DNA of 61,329 nucleotides from Clostridiaceae bacterium BRH_c20a (GTDB lineage Bacteria; Bacillota; Peptococcia; Peptococcales; BICA1-8), in the NCBI GenBank assembly GCA_000961765.1, contig LADT01000014.1, positions 1 through 61,329 on the forward strand, given 5' to 3'. A model generated the notes under the pieces. It did not search any database. It had not been told where the DNA came from and was given only the letters and a program-made list of their open reading frames with translations. Every line of letters starts with the position of its first letter. Positions within the stretch are counted from its first letter, which is position 1. Below, in pieces: positions 8,893 through 18,156 of this stretch. Position numbers and translations under genes: made by a program.

Positions 8893-11349
8893 TCAGCACA
8901 TCTGATGTTCTGTACGATTGATAATTTCATTTTGAAGGTCCGGACTCAGCTCAGTAAAATATGCACTGTATCCAGCTACTCTTACAATTAAATTGCGATA
9001 TTTTTCAGGCTCCTTTTGCGCTTTTATCAAAGTGTCTTTGTTAATAACTGCAAATTGAATATGCCACAGTTTCAAATCTACAAATGTCCTAATAAATGCC
9101 ATTAAATCTCGAGTTCCTTTTTCTCCCGTTAAAATCTGAGGACTAATTTTAATATTTGTCAAGCGAGATAGACTATTATTATATAAATTGCTTTTTGCCT
9201 TAGCTATTGATAGTAAAGTTACCAAGGGACCTTCCGTGTCACGACCTTGCGTTGGTGAGATGCCCTCTGACAAAGCTTCCCCAGCTTTTCTACCATTTGG
9301 TGTAGCATTCATTTTACGCCCCATCGCGACATGAGTAGTGACTGGAACATGCTTTAAATTCTGAGGGCCGTTAGGTGTTCTGTATCTTCTGACAACATCA
9401 CAAATTATTTCATCCGCTTGACGAGCAACCTCAGTGGCAAAATCATCATTGTTTCCATACTGAGGTGCATTCAGCAGTATTTGTCTTAGCCTTTCATGGC
9501 CTTCAAAATTTGCTTCTAAAGCTTTTTTTAATTCATCTAAGGTAATTTTCTTTTCTTCAAATATTAATTTTTTTATCGCAGCCAAAGATTCCACAACAGT
9601 ACCAAATCCTATTACACTTAAATTTCCTGTATCTTTGGATAAGCCATGCCCACGGATTGGTTGATGGATATCAGTTAAAGATTCCACACAAGCATCATTT
9701 AGCATTGACATAAAAGGTGCTGCAAGGCATGCTGCATTTGATATTTCCAAAGCCGCTTGACGTTTATAGTAATGCTGCACTAAGAAATCCCATGCTTCCG
9801 TAAAGTTTTGCAACAAATCCTCATAAGTCTTAATATCAGTTGCTTTTATTGAGGGTGCCATTAACTTTTTCTTTGTACCATCAATATCAACAACACCGTC
9901 ATTCATTGCCATTTCTAATGCAGCCGGTGTATTAAGATTACAGCCGACAGCCATATATGTGTCAATATCAAGTAATCGAACCTCAGTACAACCACAGGGA
10001 ACATAATCTCTAACTTCCTGAATAGAAACACCATTTTGCAAAATAAACGGAATTATTTCTTCATCATTTAAAAGTTTGGGGAAACCTGTGCCTTCTTTGA
10101 TTAATTCTACAATTGCACGAAGGAGTCTATCGGGTGTTCGAGAATGTACACGAACAGACAAATCAGGATAATGTAACGGGAATTCTTTTTTTGATCTAAG
10201 AATTAAGTAGGTTAATTCATTTGTAGCATCATGCCCATCTTTTGTTTGTCCACCAAGGACTGTCTGCTCAAAGTGACAATAACCTTCAAAATAATTCTGT
10301 GTAGCAGTTATATTAAATGGTACATAGTTAGCTATTTTAAACCATAGACATTCCATTAATTCCAAGGCTCTTTCTTCATCTATAACCCCAGCCTGATAAT
10401 CCTTGTTAAAAGTTGAATACATATATTGATCAAAGCGCCCTAAAGAAATAACACCCACAGTAGGTTGTTCTAATTTATAAGCAGTTTGCACAAACCACTG
10501 ACATTGTAATGCTTCCCAGAAACTACGCGCAGGATGGGCAGGTACCCTTTCACAATTTCGGGCAATCATTTCCAGTTCCTCTTTGCGCTTAGGGTCCTTT
10601 TCTTTCAGGGCCAACTGCCTGGCTTTGTTTGCATAGCGAGTAGCATAACCCATTATTCCATCACAAACAATAATTGCTGATTGTAAAAATGCCATTTTCG
10701 AATAATCACTGTCAGGAACTTTATTTAAACGCTCCTGCATTTCTTTCTTAATTTCCAAAATTCCTTTGTCAATTACTTTTTTGTAATTACCAGCCCAATT
10801 CAAAGTAGTATTTATATTGGCGTTATCTTGTAATAGTCCAGCCGAGCCCCAATTATCATTACCATAAATAACTTCTCTGGTATCTGGAGGTAGCATCGCA
10901 AGATATCTTTCATGTGCACTTTTACCCTTCCAATAGGGTATAACCTTTTCTTTTATGACTTGAATATCTTCATCACTTATTTGAAAAGCTTTGCTTTTTT
11001 GAGCTCCTCTTAAAGCTTTTTCAAACCAAGGACCACGAACTTCTGGAAAAAGAATTGAATGTCTTCCGGCACCACCACAAGTACCAACTATTAATTCATT
11101 ATCTTCGATAACTACATCAATATGATTAAGAACGTAGTTTAAAGCTTTAGCCCTCCTGATATTCATAGGATAATTTTCTGTTTGCGACATAGATTCGGTA
11201 AAAAGAACAGCTCTTTGGATATCAATTCTCGGGATTTGATCCCTAAAATTAGAAAGGAAACCATTAATCCGTTGTCTTGGACTCAGTTGTCCTGCTCCAC
11301 TTTCAATTCTTTTTTCCTGTTCAGTCAAACAACAAGCGTTCATGGCCAT
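8893..11349 (-). CDS. Glycyl radical enzyme of the dehydratase/C-S lyase/decarboxylase branch, substrate unknown
   Basis: An 818-residue PFL-fold enzyme that uses a backbone glycyl radical and a thiyl radical. The glycyl loop is VRVAGYSAYF with Gly793; the thiyl loop is PCGCTE with Cys454 and Glu456. The Cys-x-Glu pattern is that of diol dehydratases, choline lyase, hydroxyproline dehydratase, isethionate/dihydroxypropanesulfonate sulfite-lyases and arylacetate decarboxylases, not of PFL, which has two adjacent Cys. The C-terminal INRTEHQ also fits this branch. The region near residues 183-190 (LNWAGNY) lacks the Gly-His I expect from memory in many relatives. ATG at 11349 follows AAGGAGG. 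The activase is at 12004-12927 and a DUF3870 gene lies between. With a SuyAB-like lyase and TTT importers nearby, a C3 sulfonate or polyol-type substrate is plausible, but specificity cannot be assigned. Confidence 0.93.
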   Translation of the reverse strand: MAMNACCLTEQEKRIESGAGQLSPRQRINGFLSNFRDQIPRIDIQRAVLFTESMSQTENYPMNIRRAKALNYVLNHIDVVIEDNELIVGTCGGAGRHSILFPEVRGPWFEKALRGAQKSKAFQISDEDIQVIKEKVIPYWKGKSAHERYLAMLPPDTREVIYGNDNWGSAGLLQDNANINTTLNWAGNYKKVIDKGILEIKKEMQERLNKVPDSDYSKMAFLQSAIIVCDGIMGYATRYANKARQLALKEKDPKRKEELEMIARNCERVPAHPARSFWEALQCQWFVQTAYKLEQPTVGVISLGRFDQYMYSTFNKDYQAGVIDEERALELMECLWFKIANYVPFNITATQNYFEGYCHFEQTVLGGQTKDGHDATNELTYLILRSKKEFPLHYPDLSVRVHSRTPDRLLRAIVELIKEGTGFPKLLNDEEIIPFILQNGVSIQEVRDYVPCGCTEVRLLDIDTYMAVGCNLNTPAALEMAMNDGVVDIDGTKKKLMAPSIKATDIKTYEDLLQNFTEAWDFLVQHYYKRQAALEISNAACLAAPFMSMLNDACVESLTDIHQPIRGHGLSKDTGNLSVIGFGTVVESLAAIKKLIFEEKKITLDELKKALEANFEGHERLRQILLNAPQYGNNDDFATEVARQADEIICDVVRRYRTPNGPQNLKHVPVTTHVAMGRKMNATPNGRKAGEALSEGISPTQGRDTEGPLVTLLSIAKAKSNLYNNSLSRLTNIKISPQILTGEKGTRDLMAFIRTFVDLKLWHIQFAVINKDTLIKAQKEPEKYRNLIVRVAGYSAYFTELSPDLQNEIINRTEHQMC

Positions 11350-11420
11350 AAACTTCCTCCTTCATTATATTTATTTTTTTGCTACAAAATTTAATAAAAA
11401 CTATTCTTTTTATTAAAGAA

Positions 11421-11468
11421 AAGACCCAATAAAGCACATGTAATAATACATATGCTTTATTGGGTCTT
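11421..11468 (-). terminator. Long hairpin between DUF3870 and the glycyl radical enzyme
   Basis: Perfect 16-base arms (11421-11436 and 11453-11468) with a 16-base loop, followed on the minus strand by TTTTCTTT. Placed 71 bases upstream of the GRE start, it could be a terminator of the upstream transcript, an attenuator or an RNA-stability element for the GRE message. Confidence 0.6.
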
Positions 11469-11590
11469 AACTTGTTTACCGACATCAATCTCTAAAATTG
11501 ACACCTGCAAGCCATCCCTAAATATATTCAATCATCAAAACTTATAAATACTTTGCATTTTGAATGAATGCCACCAAGATACTGTTTGTG

Positions 11591-11911
11591 TTAATCTAAA
11601 TTTAAAGCTCTTTCCTTGTACCTTTCTACAGCATTTTTTATAGCCCGTATTAACGCACCAGTAGTAGAGAGGCATATCTTTTCTTTAATCTCTTTAAATA
11701 GAGGTTCTAAGGAATCATTTAAACAGTATCCATTAACTAATTCTTCTAAACAAGCTTGTGTTAATGGCGATAATAGATTAAAATTAGTTTCTACTATACA
11801 ATTGGTTTCAGTATCAATAAGAAGTTGAACAGTCATAGTCTGATATACAGTTACCTCTTTTGGCGGTTTAGCACTACCCCCAACTAAGATGCGGCCATCC
11901 ATTCTTTTCAT
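11591..11911 (-). CDS. DUF3870-like small protein
   Basis: A 106-residue soluble protein that I place tentatively in DUF3870. Start ATG at 11911 has AAGGTGAAG upstream. It opens with GRILVGGSAKPPKEVTVYQ, then a beta-rich part with a short Cys-containing strand (TNCIVETNFN), and a C-terminal helical segment with CLSTTGALIRAIKNAVERY. No membrane segment or known catalytic motif. It sits between the activase and the glycyl radical enzyme. Proteins of this family occur beside catabolic operons, and I know of no assigned reaction. Its position suggests a role tied to the GRE or its substrate, but nothing in the sequence proves it. Confidence 0.6.
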   Translation of the reverse strand: MKRMDGRILVGGSAKPPKEVTVYQTMTVQLLIDTETNCIVETNFNLLSPLTQACLEELVNGYCLNDSLEPLFKEIKEKICLSTTGALIRAIKNAVERYKERALNLD

Positions 11912-12003
11912 TGATTCTTCACCTTATATTCTAAATTTTATTAAAATTATAGCATACCCCCTTAAGGAAATAAAGTTCTAACTAAAAAAGCTTCTTATAG
12001 TCC

Positions 12004-12927
12004 TTATACCTTTTTCCGAAGGTTTAACATTTTTCGAATTCGCTGATTCAATTCATAAATCGGTTCTTTTTCAAGCGATCCAATACCTTCTAATTTATAT
12101 GTCATTCCAAGTTGCAGATATTTTGAACTTCCATATCCATGATAAGGCAATAGTTCATAATCATTCAAATTATCTAGTCCATCTAGAAACTTAACTATAT
12201 TAATAATATCCTTCTCTTGATTATTAATATTTGGTATAACAGGTGTACGAACAATAATTTCAATATCAGGAAATTTTTCAGTTAATTTTTTAATGTTTTG
12301 TAAAATAACTGAATTATCAACACCTGTATAATTATTATGCTTTTGTTTATTCAATATTTTGATATCATAAAAAATTAAATTACACCACCTCGCTACCTGT
12401 TCGAGCCTCTCCCAAGGAGCATATCCAGTAGTTTCAATAGCTGTATGAACTCCCACAGTTTTATATTTCTTTAATAAGGCGGTTACAAAGTCCGCCTGTA
12501 ATAAAGGTTCTCCACCACTGATTGTGACACCTCCGTTTGACCTCCATGTATCTGTCTGGTTTTGGGTTTTTTTAAAAACTTCATCAACTGTCATATCTGT
12601 TCCAAAAACGTGCAAAGCTTTAGAACAACAAATATTTACACATTTCAGACAATTAATACACTTACTTCTATCCATCTCAATATTATTTTTTCCATTAATA
12701 GTAAATACCTCTTGAGCACATTCCTTAACACAGTAGCCACATGATTCTACACCTATACATCTCTTGCTATTATATGCTAATTGGAAACTCGGTGACTGCG
12801 TTTCTGGATTGGAACACCAAATACATTTTAATGGACATCCCTTCATGAAAACCAAATCACGAATGCCAGGTCCATCGTGAACAGAATATTTTTGAATATT
12901 AACAATACGTCCTGTAAGTTCTTTCAT
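12004..12927 (-). CDS. Glycyl radical enzyme activating enzyme (radical SAM)
   Basis: Installs the glycyl radical on the enzyme at 8893-11349 using S-adenosylmethionine and a [4Fe-4S] cluster. The radical SAM motif is CPLKCIWC near residue 32. Between it and the SAM-binding GGEPLLQ segment near 150 lie two ferredoxin-like Cys groups, CIGVESCGYCVKEC and CINCLKCVNICC, the double-cluster insert typical of activases of dehydratase/decarboxylase-type GREs and missing from PflA. The ATG at 12927 is spaced six bases from GGGGTG; the frame open to 12996 has no signal. About 307 residues, normal for the group. A 93-base gap separates it from DUF3870. Confidence 0.93.
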   Translation of the reverse strand: MKELTGRIVNIQKYSVHDGPGIRDLVFMKGCPLKCIWCSNPETQSPSFQLAYNSKRCIGVESCGYCVKECAQEVFTINGKNNIEMDRSKCINCLKCVNICCSKALHVFGTDMTVDEVFKKTQNQTDTWRSNGGVTISGGEPLLQADFVTALLKKYKTVGVHTAIETTGYAPWERLEQVARWCNLIFYDIKILNKQKHNNYTGVDNSVILQNIKKLTEKFPDIEIIVRTPVIPNINNQEKDIINIVKFLDGLDNLNDYELLPYHGYGSSKYLQLGMTYKLEGIGSLEKEPIYELNQRIRKMLNLRKKV

Positions 12928-13023
12928 AACCATCACCCCAACTTTTTTTAAACTCAACTCTACTGAACTTTTTTTAATTAAAACAATTAAATTCAATACA
13001 ATTATTTAGTTAGAAAAACTAAA

Positions 13024-13074
13024 AAAGCTCAAATATGCGCCTAATTATTTTCTCATAACGCACATTTGAGCTTT
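13024..13074 (-). terminator. Intrinsic terminator or attenuator between the DASS carrier and the activase
   Basis: Arms at 13024-13039 and 13059-13074 pair over 16 bases with one G-U, and the minus-strand 3' side runs into a T-rich tract (TTTTTTAG then TTTTT). It follows the carrier stop by about 190 bases and precedes the activase start by about 100. Confidence 0.75.
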
Positions 13075-13267
13075 GACTTATTTTATAGCATCGATGCCTA
13101 TACATCCTTGCCAGTAAGTCCCTCAAATTATTATTTTTTATTAAATTCATTATATTGTGGGTTTCTTGTTTTGTCAATTTCTACGAACCTGAGAAACCTT
13201 AAATTACAAACAATATAAGATCAAACAACTAATCTCACCCAATTATATCTTTATATATACTATCATA

Positions 13268-14689
13268 CTACATTAAACCCAAGCGAGGCCACAGGGTCAA
13301 TGCCATGCCACCATAAACAATTGCCGATACCAAACTCATAAAAACCCCTGCAGTTACGAGGTCTTTTGCCTTGTAATAACCAAAACTGTAGGTAATAATA
13401 TTTGGTACAGTCTCTATTGTTAAAATAAAACCTAGAAGGCTTGATAATCCGCCAACCATTGCAAAAACTAATGGATTTATGCTTAGTTGTTGGCAGAATT
13501 GAATAACTAAAGGTACCATTAATGCAGCAACTACCGATGAGTTGGCTACAAACAGATGTAATACATGTGCCAAAATGACAATACTAAAAACAGCCAAGAA
13601 AGGCACAGTAAATAAAACTGCTAACCATTCCCACTTAATTAAAATGCTACTTATATCACTTATTGCGCTACTTTGACTAATTATTGACATTGTTGATAAT
13701 ACACCGCCAATAAAGATTACTGATTGCCAATCAATTTTAAGCAACTTGTTCCAAGAAGTAAAACCTGGACCAGGGAAACACATCAAAATAGGACAAAGTA
13801 AAGCTGGTACTGATGTCGGAAACCCGTGCCAAACCTGTGTCATCCATAGTAACACTGTTACAGTCAAAATTAAAATACACTTAAACTCTTCATTAGTTAA
13901 TTTTCCAAGCTCGGCTAGATCTTTTCTAACTACCTCTATGCCTCCCGGAATTTCTTTCACCTCCGGCGGCAAAAGGCGAAGAAGAATTAACCAAGCACAA
14001 AACAATAATATAATTGAAGCTGGCAAGAAATGAACCAACCACTGAAAATAGGTAATTGATACTCCTAGGTACATCTTAATAAGATCTACCGTAATAATAT
14101 TTATTAAAGCACTAGGCATAATTCCAACAGAACTAATCAGGGCACTATAAGCCAGCGTTAAGAATAGCAGTGCTTTAATATTTGTACTTTTTGGCAATTC
14201 ACCTAATCTGTCTATAATTGCCATTACGGGTGGTACGAGTAAAAAAATTTTTACAGAACTACCTGGTATAAAAAAACTAAAAACAAACATGGCTACTATA
14301 ATACCCGCCAAAACTCCCGGTATAGTACTCCCGAATCGTACTAAAAGTATATATGCGAGACGTTTGCCCAGTAGTGTTTCATTAACCCCTTGCGCCATCA
14401 TATATCCACCAAGACATAAAAATACACCATTAGATGCAAAGCCACTTACTGCTTCCTCAAACGTGGCAATGCGCGAAAAAACAAAACCTAATAACAAAAT
14501 AATAGAAGTCATTGATACCGGAATAGGCTCCATTACCCATAGGACAATAGCCATGCCAATTAGTCCAAAAACAATTCTTATCTGTGGAGAAAAACTATCC
14601 GGCAAAAACACCATTACTGCTATTAATATAATTATTGCTAGGATAAATGCCAGAAAAACGAACCGAAAAGATTTATTATTATTTTCCAT
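13268..14689 (-). CDS. DASS/SLC13-like anion permease
   Basis: Integral membrane carrier of the divalent anion:sodium symporter type, about 473 residues with some 11-12 hydrophobic segments. ATG at 14689 is preceded by GGAGG. The two conserved Ser-Asn-Thr type hairpin motifs of the family appear degenerate: FIPGSSVK near residue 145 and VANSSVVAAL near 400. It therefore belongs to a divergent branch whose substrate and coupling ion cannot be read off. It lies inside the cluster between the complete TctABC set and the GRE genes. It could import the substrate, exchange product for substrate, or export an anionic end product such as sulfite or a carboxylate. Confidence 0.8.
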   Translation of the reverse strand: MENNNKSFRFVFLAFILAIIILIAVMVFLPDSFSPQIRIVFGLIGMAIVLWVMEPIPVSMTSIILLLGFVFSRIATFEEAVSGFASNGVFLCLGGYMMAQGVNETLLGKRLAYILLVRFGSTIPGVLAGIIVAMFVFSFFIPGSSVKIFLLVPPVMAIIDRLGELPKSTNIKALLFLTLAYSALISSVGIMPSALINIITVDLIKMYLGVSITYFQWLVHFLPASIILLFCAWLILLRLLPPEVKEIPGGIEVVRKDLAELGKLTNEEFKCILILTVTVLLWMTQVWHGFPTSVPALLCPILMCFPGPGFTSWNKLLKIDWQSVIFIGGVLSTMSIISQSSAISDISSILIKWEWLAVLFTVPFLAVFSIVILAHVLHLFVANSSVVAALMVPLVIQFCQQLSINPLVFAMVGGLSSLLGFILTIETVPNIITYSFGYYKAKDLVTAGVFMSLVSAIVYGGMALTLWPRLGLM

Positions 14690-14745
14690 TTCAAGTGCCT
14701 CCAATCAAACAACAAGAAAAACCATAATAGAGTCTTTAATGATAA

Positions 14746-14787
14746 GTAAAAAACTCGATACACCTATTAGTACATCGAGCCTTTTAC
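14746..14787 (-). terminator. Terminator after tctC
   Basis: Core arms CTCGAT and ATCGAG, extended by GTAAAA/TTTTAC with a small internal mismatch, followed on the minus strand by a T-rich stretch. It lies between the tctC stop and the DASS carrier start and would separate the transporter operon from the carrier gene. Confidence 0.65.
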
Positions 14788-14850
14788 TTACTTAAATATA
14801 GCCATTTAAAAAAGGGGGGCAGTAGAACTTTTTTGCTATTTACTTTATTC

Positions 14851-15882
14851 TTACAGTCCTGCGAAAGCAAGAAGCTTTTTGTATGCTTCAAATTCCCATT
14901 CGAGATATTTAACTAAATCCTCAGTATTCATGTAGTTAACCGTTGAACCCGTACTTTCCATATATTCAGGATATTCTTTACTTTCCACAGCTGCTTTTAA
15001 CATATCATGCAGTTTCTTCACCACTTCAGGAGGAGTACCTTTAGGAGCATAAAATGCCCTTACTGCCTGAGCCGTTATATCCGGATAACCTAATTCAACC
15101 ATAGTAGGTGCATCCGGTCCTAACGCACTTCTATCTCTTCCCAGTGAAACAAGTACCTTGAACTCGCCAGTTTTCAAACCAGATAAGGCTTCATTAGGCG
15201 CAATAGCTATCGCATCTACTTGTTTTCCCAAAAGAGCCGGTGCCGCGGGAGCTCCACCTGTCCCACTTGGAATAATATTCAGATCTAGATTCAGGGCATT
15301 TTTCATAGCCAACGCCCCTACTTGCCAGAGCCCACCTGCAGCACCTGTCTGAACTTTCAATCTTTTTTCTTTAGCTGCAGCAATAAAATCCTCCAGTGTA
15401 TTCCAACCGGAATCGCTGCGCACTATTAGTGCAGCTGGGTCAGTATTAACTGCAATAATTGGCTCAAAATTTTCATAGTTTAGTTCAGTATGCCCCATAT
15501 GTTTGAGAACAGAAATATTTGAAGTAATAAACAATAAATTGTAACCATCAGGGGTAGATTTGGCTATATTCCCCATAGCTAGTGCACCAGCACCACCAAT
15601 ATCATTTGTACAAACCCAGTTTACTCCGGAATTCTTTTCAGCTAATCCAGCTAATATTCTACCTACTTGATCAGTACCCCCACCGGCGCCAAATGGTATA
15701 GAAATGTTTATATTTCTTTTAGGAAAATCAACTTCTTTTTTTTCTTCTACTTGTTTATTCTCTGGTGCTTTTTCTTTTTCTTGGACGTTATTATCTTGAG
15801 TATTACCACAAGCTGCTATAAAGACTAAGCCTATTATCAAAATAATACTTAATAATAAAGATTTTTTTAGAACCTTAGACAT
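14851..15882 (-). CDS. tctC: TctC/Bug-family solute-binding lipoprotein (first copy)
   Basis: Substrate binder of the TctABC importer encoded by the three adjacent genes. ATG at 15882 follows AAGGAGG; the longer frame to 15957 lacks a signal. The signal peptide has a lysine-rich start, a hydrophobic core and lipobox FIAAC at the end, then an Asn/Glu/Lys-rich linker. The mature domain shows PKRNINISIPFGAGGGTD, the family's first binding loop, and GGAPAAPALLGKQVDAIAIAP in the second lobe. About 343 residues. Together with tctA and tctB it forms the only complete TTT set in the window. Confidence 0.92.
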   Translation of the reverse strand: MSKVLKKSLLLSIILIIGLVFIAACGNTQDNNVQEKEKAPENKQVEEKKEVDFPKRNINISIPFGAGGGTDQVGRILAGLAEKNSGVNWVCTNDIGGAGALAMGNIAKSTPDGYNLLFITSNISVLKHMGHTELNYENFEPIIAVNTDPAALIVRSDSGWNTLEDFIAAAKEKRLKVQTGAAGGLWQVGALAMKNALNLDLNIIPSGTGGAPAAPALLGKQVDAIAIAPNEALSGLKTGEFKVLVSLGRDRSALGPDAPTMVELGYPDITAQAVRAFYAPKGTPPEVVKKLHDMLKAAVESKEYPEYMESTGSTVNYMNTEDLVKYLEWEFEAYKKLLAFAGL

Positions 15883-16028
15883 TCTATATACCTCCTTTTT
15901 TAGAAACCTTTTTCCTGCAAAGTGAACCCACCTAGAATTATGCCCCCCACATAACATCTTTGAAAGCTAAGTTCAAAGTGCTATCAACCTCCTCTCACAT
16001 TGTTACTTCTATACTATTATTTCTTAGC

Positions 16029-17522
16029 TCAGTCATTTACCGCAATATCTTTTAAACTTTTGTTTTTTATTTTAGGTGCTATAAACATGAGTAATAAAAT
16101 AATCCACAAAACCGCACTAATAGGTCTGGTAAATAGTTGAAGTATATCACCTTCAGCTAATTGCAAAGCAATCCTTAAATTCAATTCAAATATCGGCCCA
16201 AGAACAATTCCCAAAATCATCGGAGCTATGGGGAATTGATTTTTTCTCATGTAATATCCTATTACCCCAAATATTAACATAACCATTACATCAAATAATC
16301 GATTTGCATAAGCAAAGGAACCCACTATACAAAATAGACTGATTATTGGCATAAGTAAATTTTTAGGAACTGTAATAGCTTTCGCAAAAACTTTCGCACA
16401 CGACATCCCTAAAATTATTAAATATAAATGGGCAACTAGCAAACCAAAGTATAGCGCATAAATAATTTCAGGATTATCTCTATAAAGCAATGGACCAGGT
16501 GTTAAGTTATGAATCATAAATGCACCAATAAGAATTGCCGTTATTGCATCTCCCGGAATTCCCAATGTTAAAAGAGGAATAAACGCCCCCCCTATAGCAG
16601 AGTTATTTGCCGATTCGGGAGCTGCTATTCCCTCAGGGATTCCTGTGCCAAATTTTTCAGGATATTTTGAAATTCTTTTGGCTTCGTTATAACCAAGGAT
16701 AGACCCAATTGCACCGCCAGCTCCGGGTAGGGCTCCAATAAAAGTTCCGATTCCAGCACTACGTAGAACAACCTTCCAGATTACCTTTATATCTTTTAAA
16801 GTTGGCCAAAGTCGACCAATTTTTTGAGTAGCCGTTACTCCCTGCATCTCTTTTGTAGTAAGCTGAGTTAAAACCTCCGCAATACCAAAAAGTCCAATCA
16901 TAATAGGAATATAGGAAATCCCTGCAAATAACTCCTGTGAACCATAGGTAAATCGAGGGACACCTATTATAGGATCCATCCCTATACAAACTACAAATAG
17001 ACCGAGCCCAGCAGATATAAAGCCCCTGACAAGAGATCCTTGCGAAAGTGCAGCTACAACACTTAGTCCAAAACAGCAAAGCGCAAAGTATTCCGCCGCT
17101 CCAAACTTAAGTGCAAACCTCGCAAGAAAAGGAGCTACGGTCAATAGGACACAAACTCCAAACATACCTCCAAAAAATGAAGAAACCGTTGCTAAGCCGA
17201 GTGCTCTCCCAGCTTCACCCCTTACTGCCATTGGGTTTCCATCTAGTGCAGTCATTAATGCCGATGGGGTCCCCGGAATGTTTAGCAATACAGCAGATAT
17301 AGATCCACCATATATACCACCTATATATATTCCGGTTAACATCATCAAACCATTGATAGCTGACAAAGAAAAGGTAAATGGTGTAAGGATGGCTATTGCC
17401 ATGGTTGCTGTTAAACCCGGTATCGCACCAACTATGATTCCAAAGAACATTCCAAGAAGACATAATATTAGTGCTTCCGGGGTGAAAGCCAAGCTGAAAC
17501 CCGCTAATATATCTGGATTCAT
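16029..17522 (-). CDS. tctA: TctA-family large membrane subunit of the tripartite tricarboxylate transporter
   Basis: Large permease subunit, 497 residues with about 12 membrane segments. Family marks: an N-terminal GxxxGxIPGLTATMAIAIL segment near residue 28, IYGGSISAVLLNIPG near 69, the LPGAGGAIGSILGYNEAKR segment near 264 and GIPGDAITAILIGAFMIHNL near 324. ATG at 17522 follows AAGGAGATTGCT. The gene lies 28 bases downstream of tctB. Ion-coupled uptake of a carboxylate or sulfonate is the known job of the family; slcHFG of sulfolactate users is one such set. Confidence 0.95.
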   Translation of the reverse strand: MNPDILAGFSLAFTPEALILCLLGMFFGIIVGAIPGLTATMAIAILTPFTFSLSAINGLMMLTGIYIGGIYGGSISAVLLNIPGTPSALMTALDGNPMAVRGEAGRALGLATVSSFFGGMFGVCVLLTVAPFLARFALKFGAAEYFALCCFGLSVVAALSQGSLVRGFISAGLGLFVVCIGMDPIIGVPRFTYGSQELFAGISYIPIMIGLFGIAEVLTQLTTKEMQGVTATQKIGRLWPTLKDIKVIWKVVLRSAGIGTFIGALPGAGGAIGSILGYNEAKRISKYPEKFGTGIPEGIAAPESANNSAIGGAFIPLLTLGIPGDAITAILIGAFMIHNLTPGPLLYRDNPEIIYALYFGLLVAHLYLIILGMSCAKVFAKAITVPKNLLMPIISLFCIVGSFAYANRLFDVMVMLIFGVIGYYMRKNQFPIAPMILGIVLGPIFELNLRIALQLAEGDILQLFTRPISAVLWIILLLMFIAPKIKNKSLKDIAVND

Positions 17523-17550
17523 AGCAATCTCCTTTCAAATTCTTAAAATA

Positions 17551-18072
17551 TTAAAGATACGGAATAAACTTACCATGCGGAAAAGGAACACGTAAAAGAA
17601 CCGCAAAAACATATCCTATGATACCTACAGTAACCAGAGAAATTATTGCTGCCTGCCATAATTTAACTGCTCTGAGTGCAATAAATAGGCTAACCAAAAA
17701 AACAAAACTTGTAATATAAAAACCAAACAAAACAATCAGATACCGATAGACAATAATAGAAGCTATAACACCTATCAGCCATATAGACTCGGTCGATATT
17801 ATTTTCTGCAAAAAGCCGGAACTAAAATTAGTAGTTTTATGTATTTTGGCGGTATTTTCATTTTGCCGAATTGTTTGGTATAAAAATACTATAGAACATA
17901 TCAATAAAAAAACACCCACCAACCCCGGGACAAGACCCGGAGTTACCATATCTATAGCTTCCGCAAGACCCTTAAGATGGTACGAATAATAAATTACATA
18001 TAAACTGAAAAATATTAATACTATAGCAATAACGGAATCTTTTTTTAAAAGTTTATGAATCAACAAAATCAC
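17551..18072 (-). CDS. tctB: TctB-family small membrane subunit (first copy)
   Basis: Small membrane subunit for the adjacent tctA, about 171-173 residues. Hydrophobic stretches near 14-30, 42-62, 86-104, 108-128 and 140-160, with the family segment AIDMVTPGLVPGLVG between the first two. The nominal start is a GTG within AGAGGTG, so one of the TTG codons two or three positions later, properly spaced from that site, is more likely. Confidence 0.85.
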   Translation of the reverse strand: MILLIHKLLKKDSVIAIVLIFFSLYVIYYSYHLKGLAEAIDMVTPGLVPGLVGVFLLICSIVFLYQTIRQNENTAKIHKTTNFSSGFLQKIISTESIWLIGVIASIIVYRYLIVLFGFYITSFVFLVSLFIALRAVKLWQAAIISLVTVGIIGYVFAVLLRVPFPHGKFIPYL

Positions 18073-18156
18073 CTCTAAACATATTTGTATCGCGAGTGAA
18101 TTTTTTTACTAATAAAGTATTATTTCGAGATATCCAATTTAGTTTCCAGGAACTGT

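Noticed and set aside
8893-11349. Assignment of the GRE as pyruvate formate-lyase
   Set aside because: PFL has two adjacent Cys in the active-site loop and an activase with a single cluster; here the loop is Cys-Thr-Glu and the activase has extra Cys groups.
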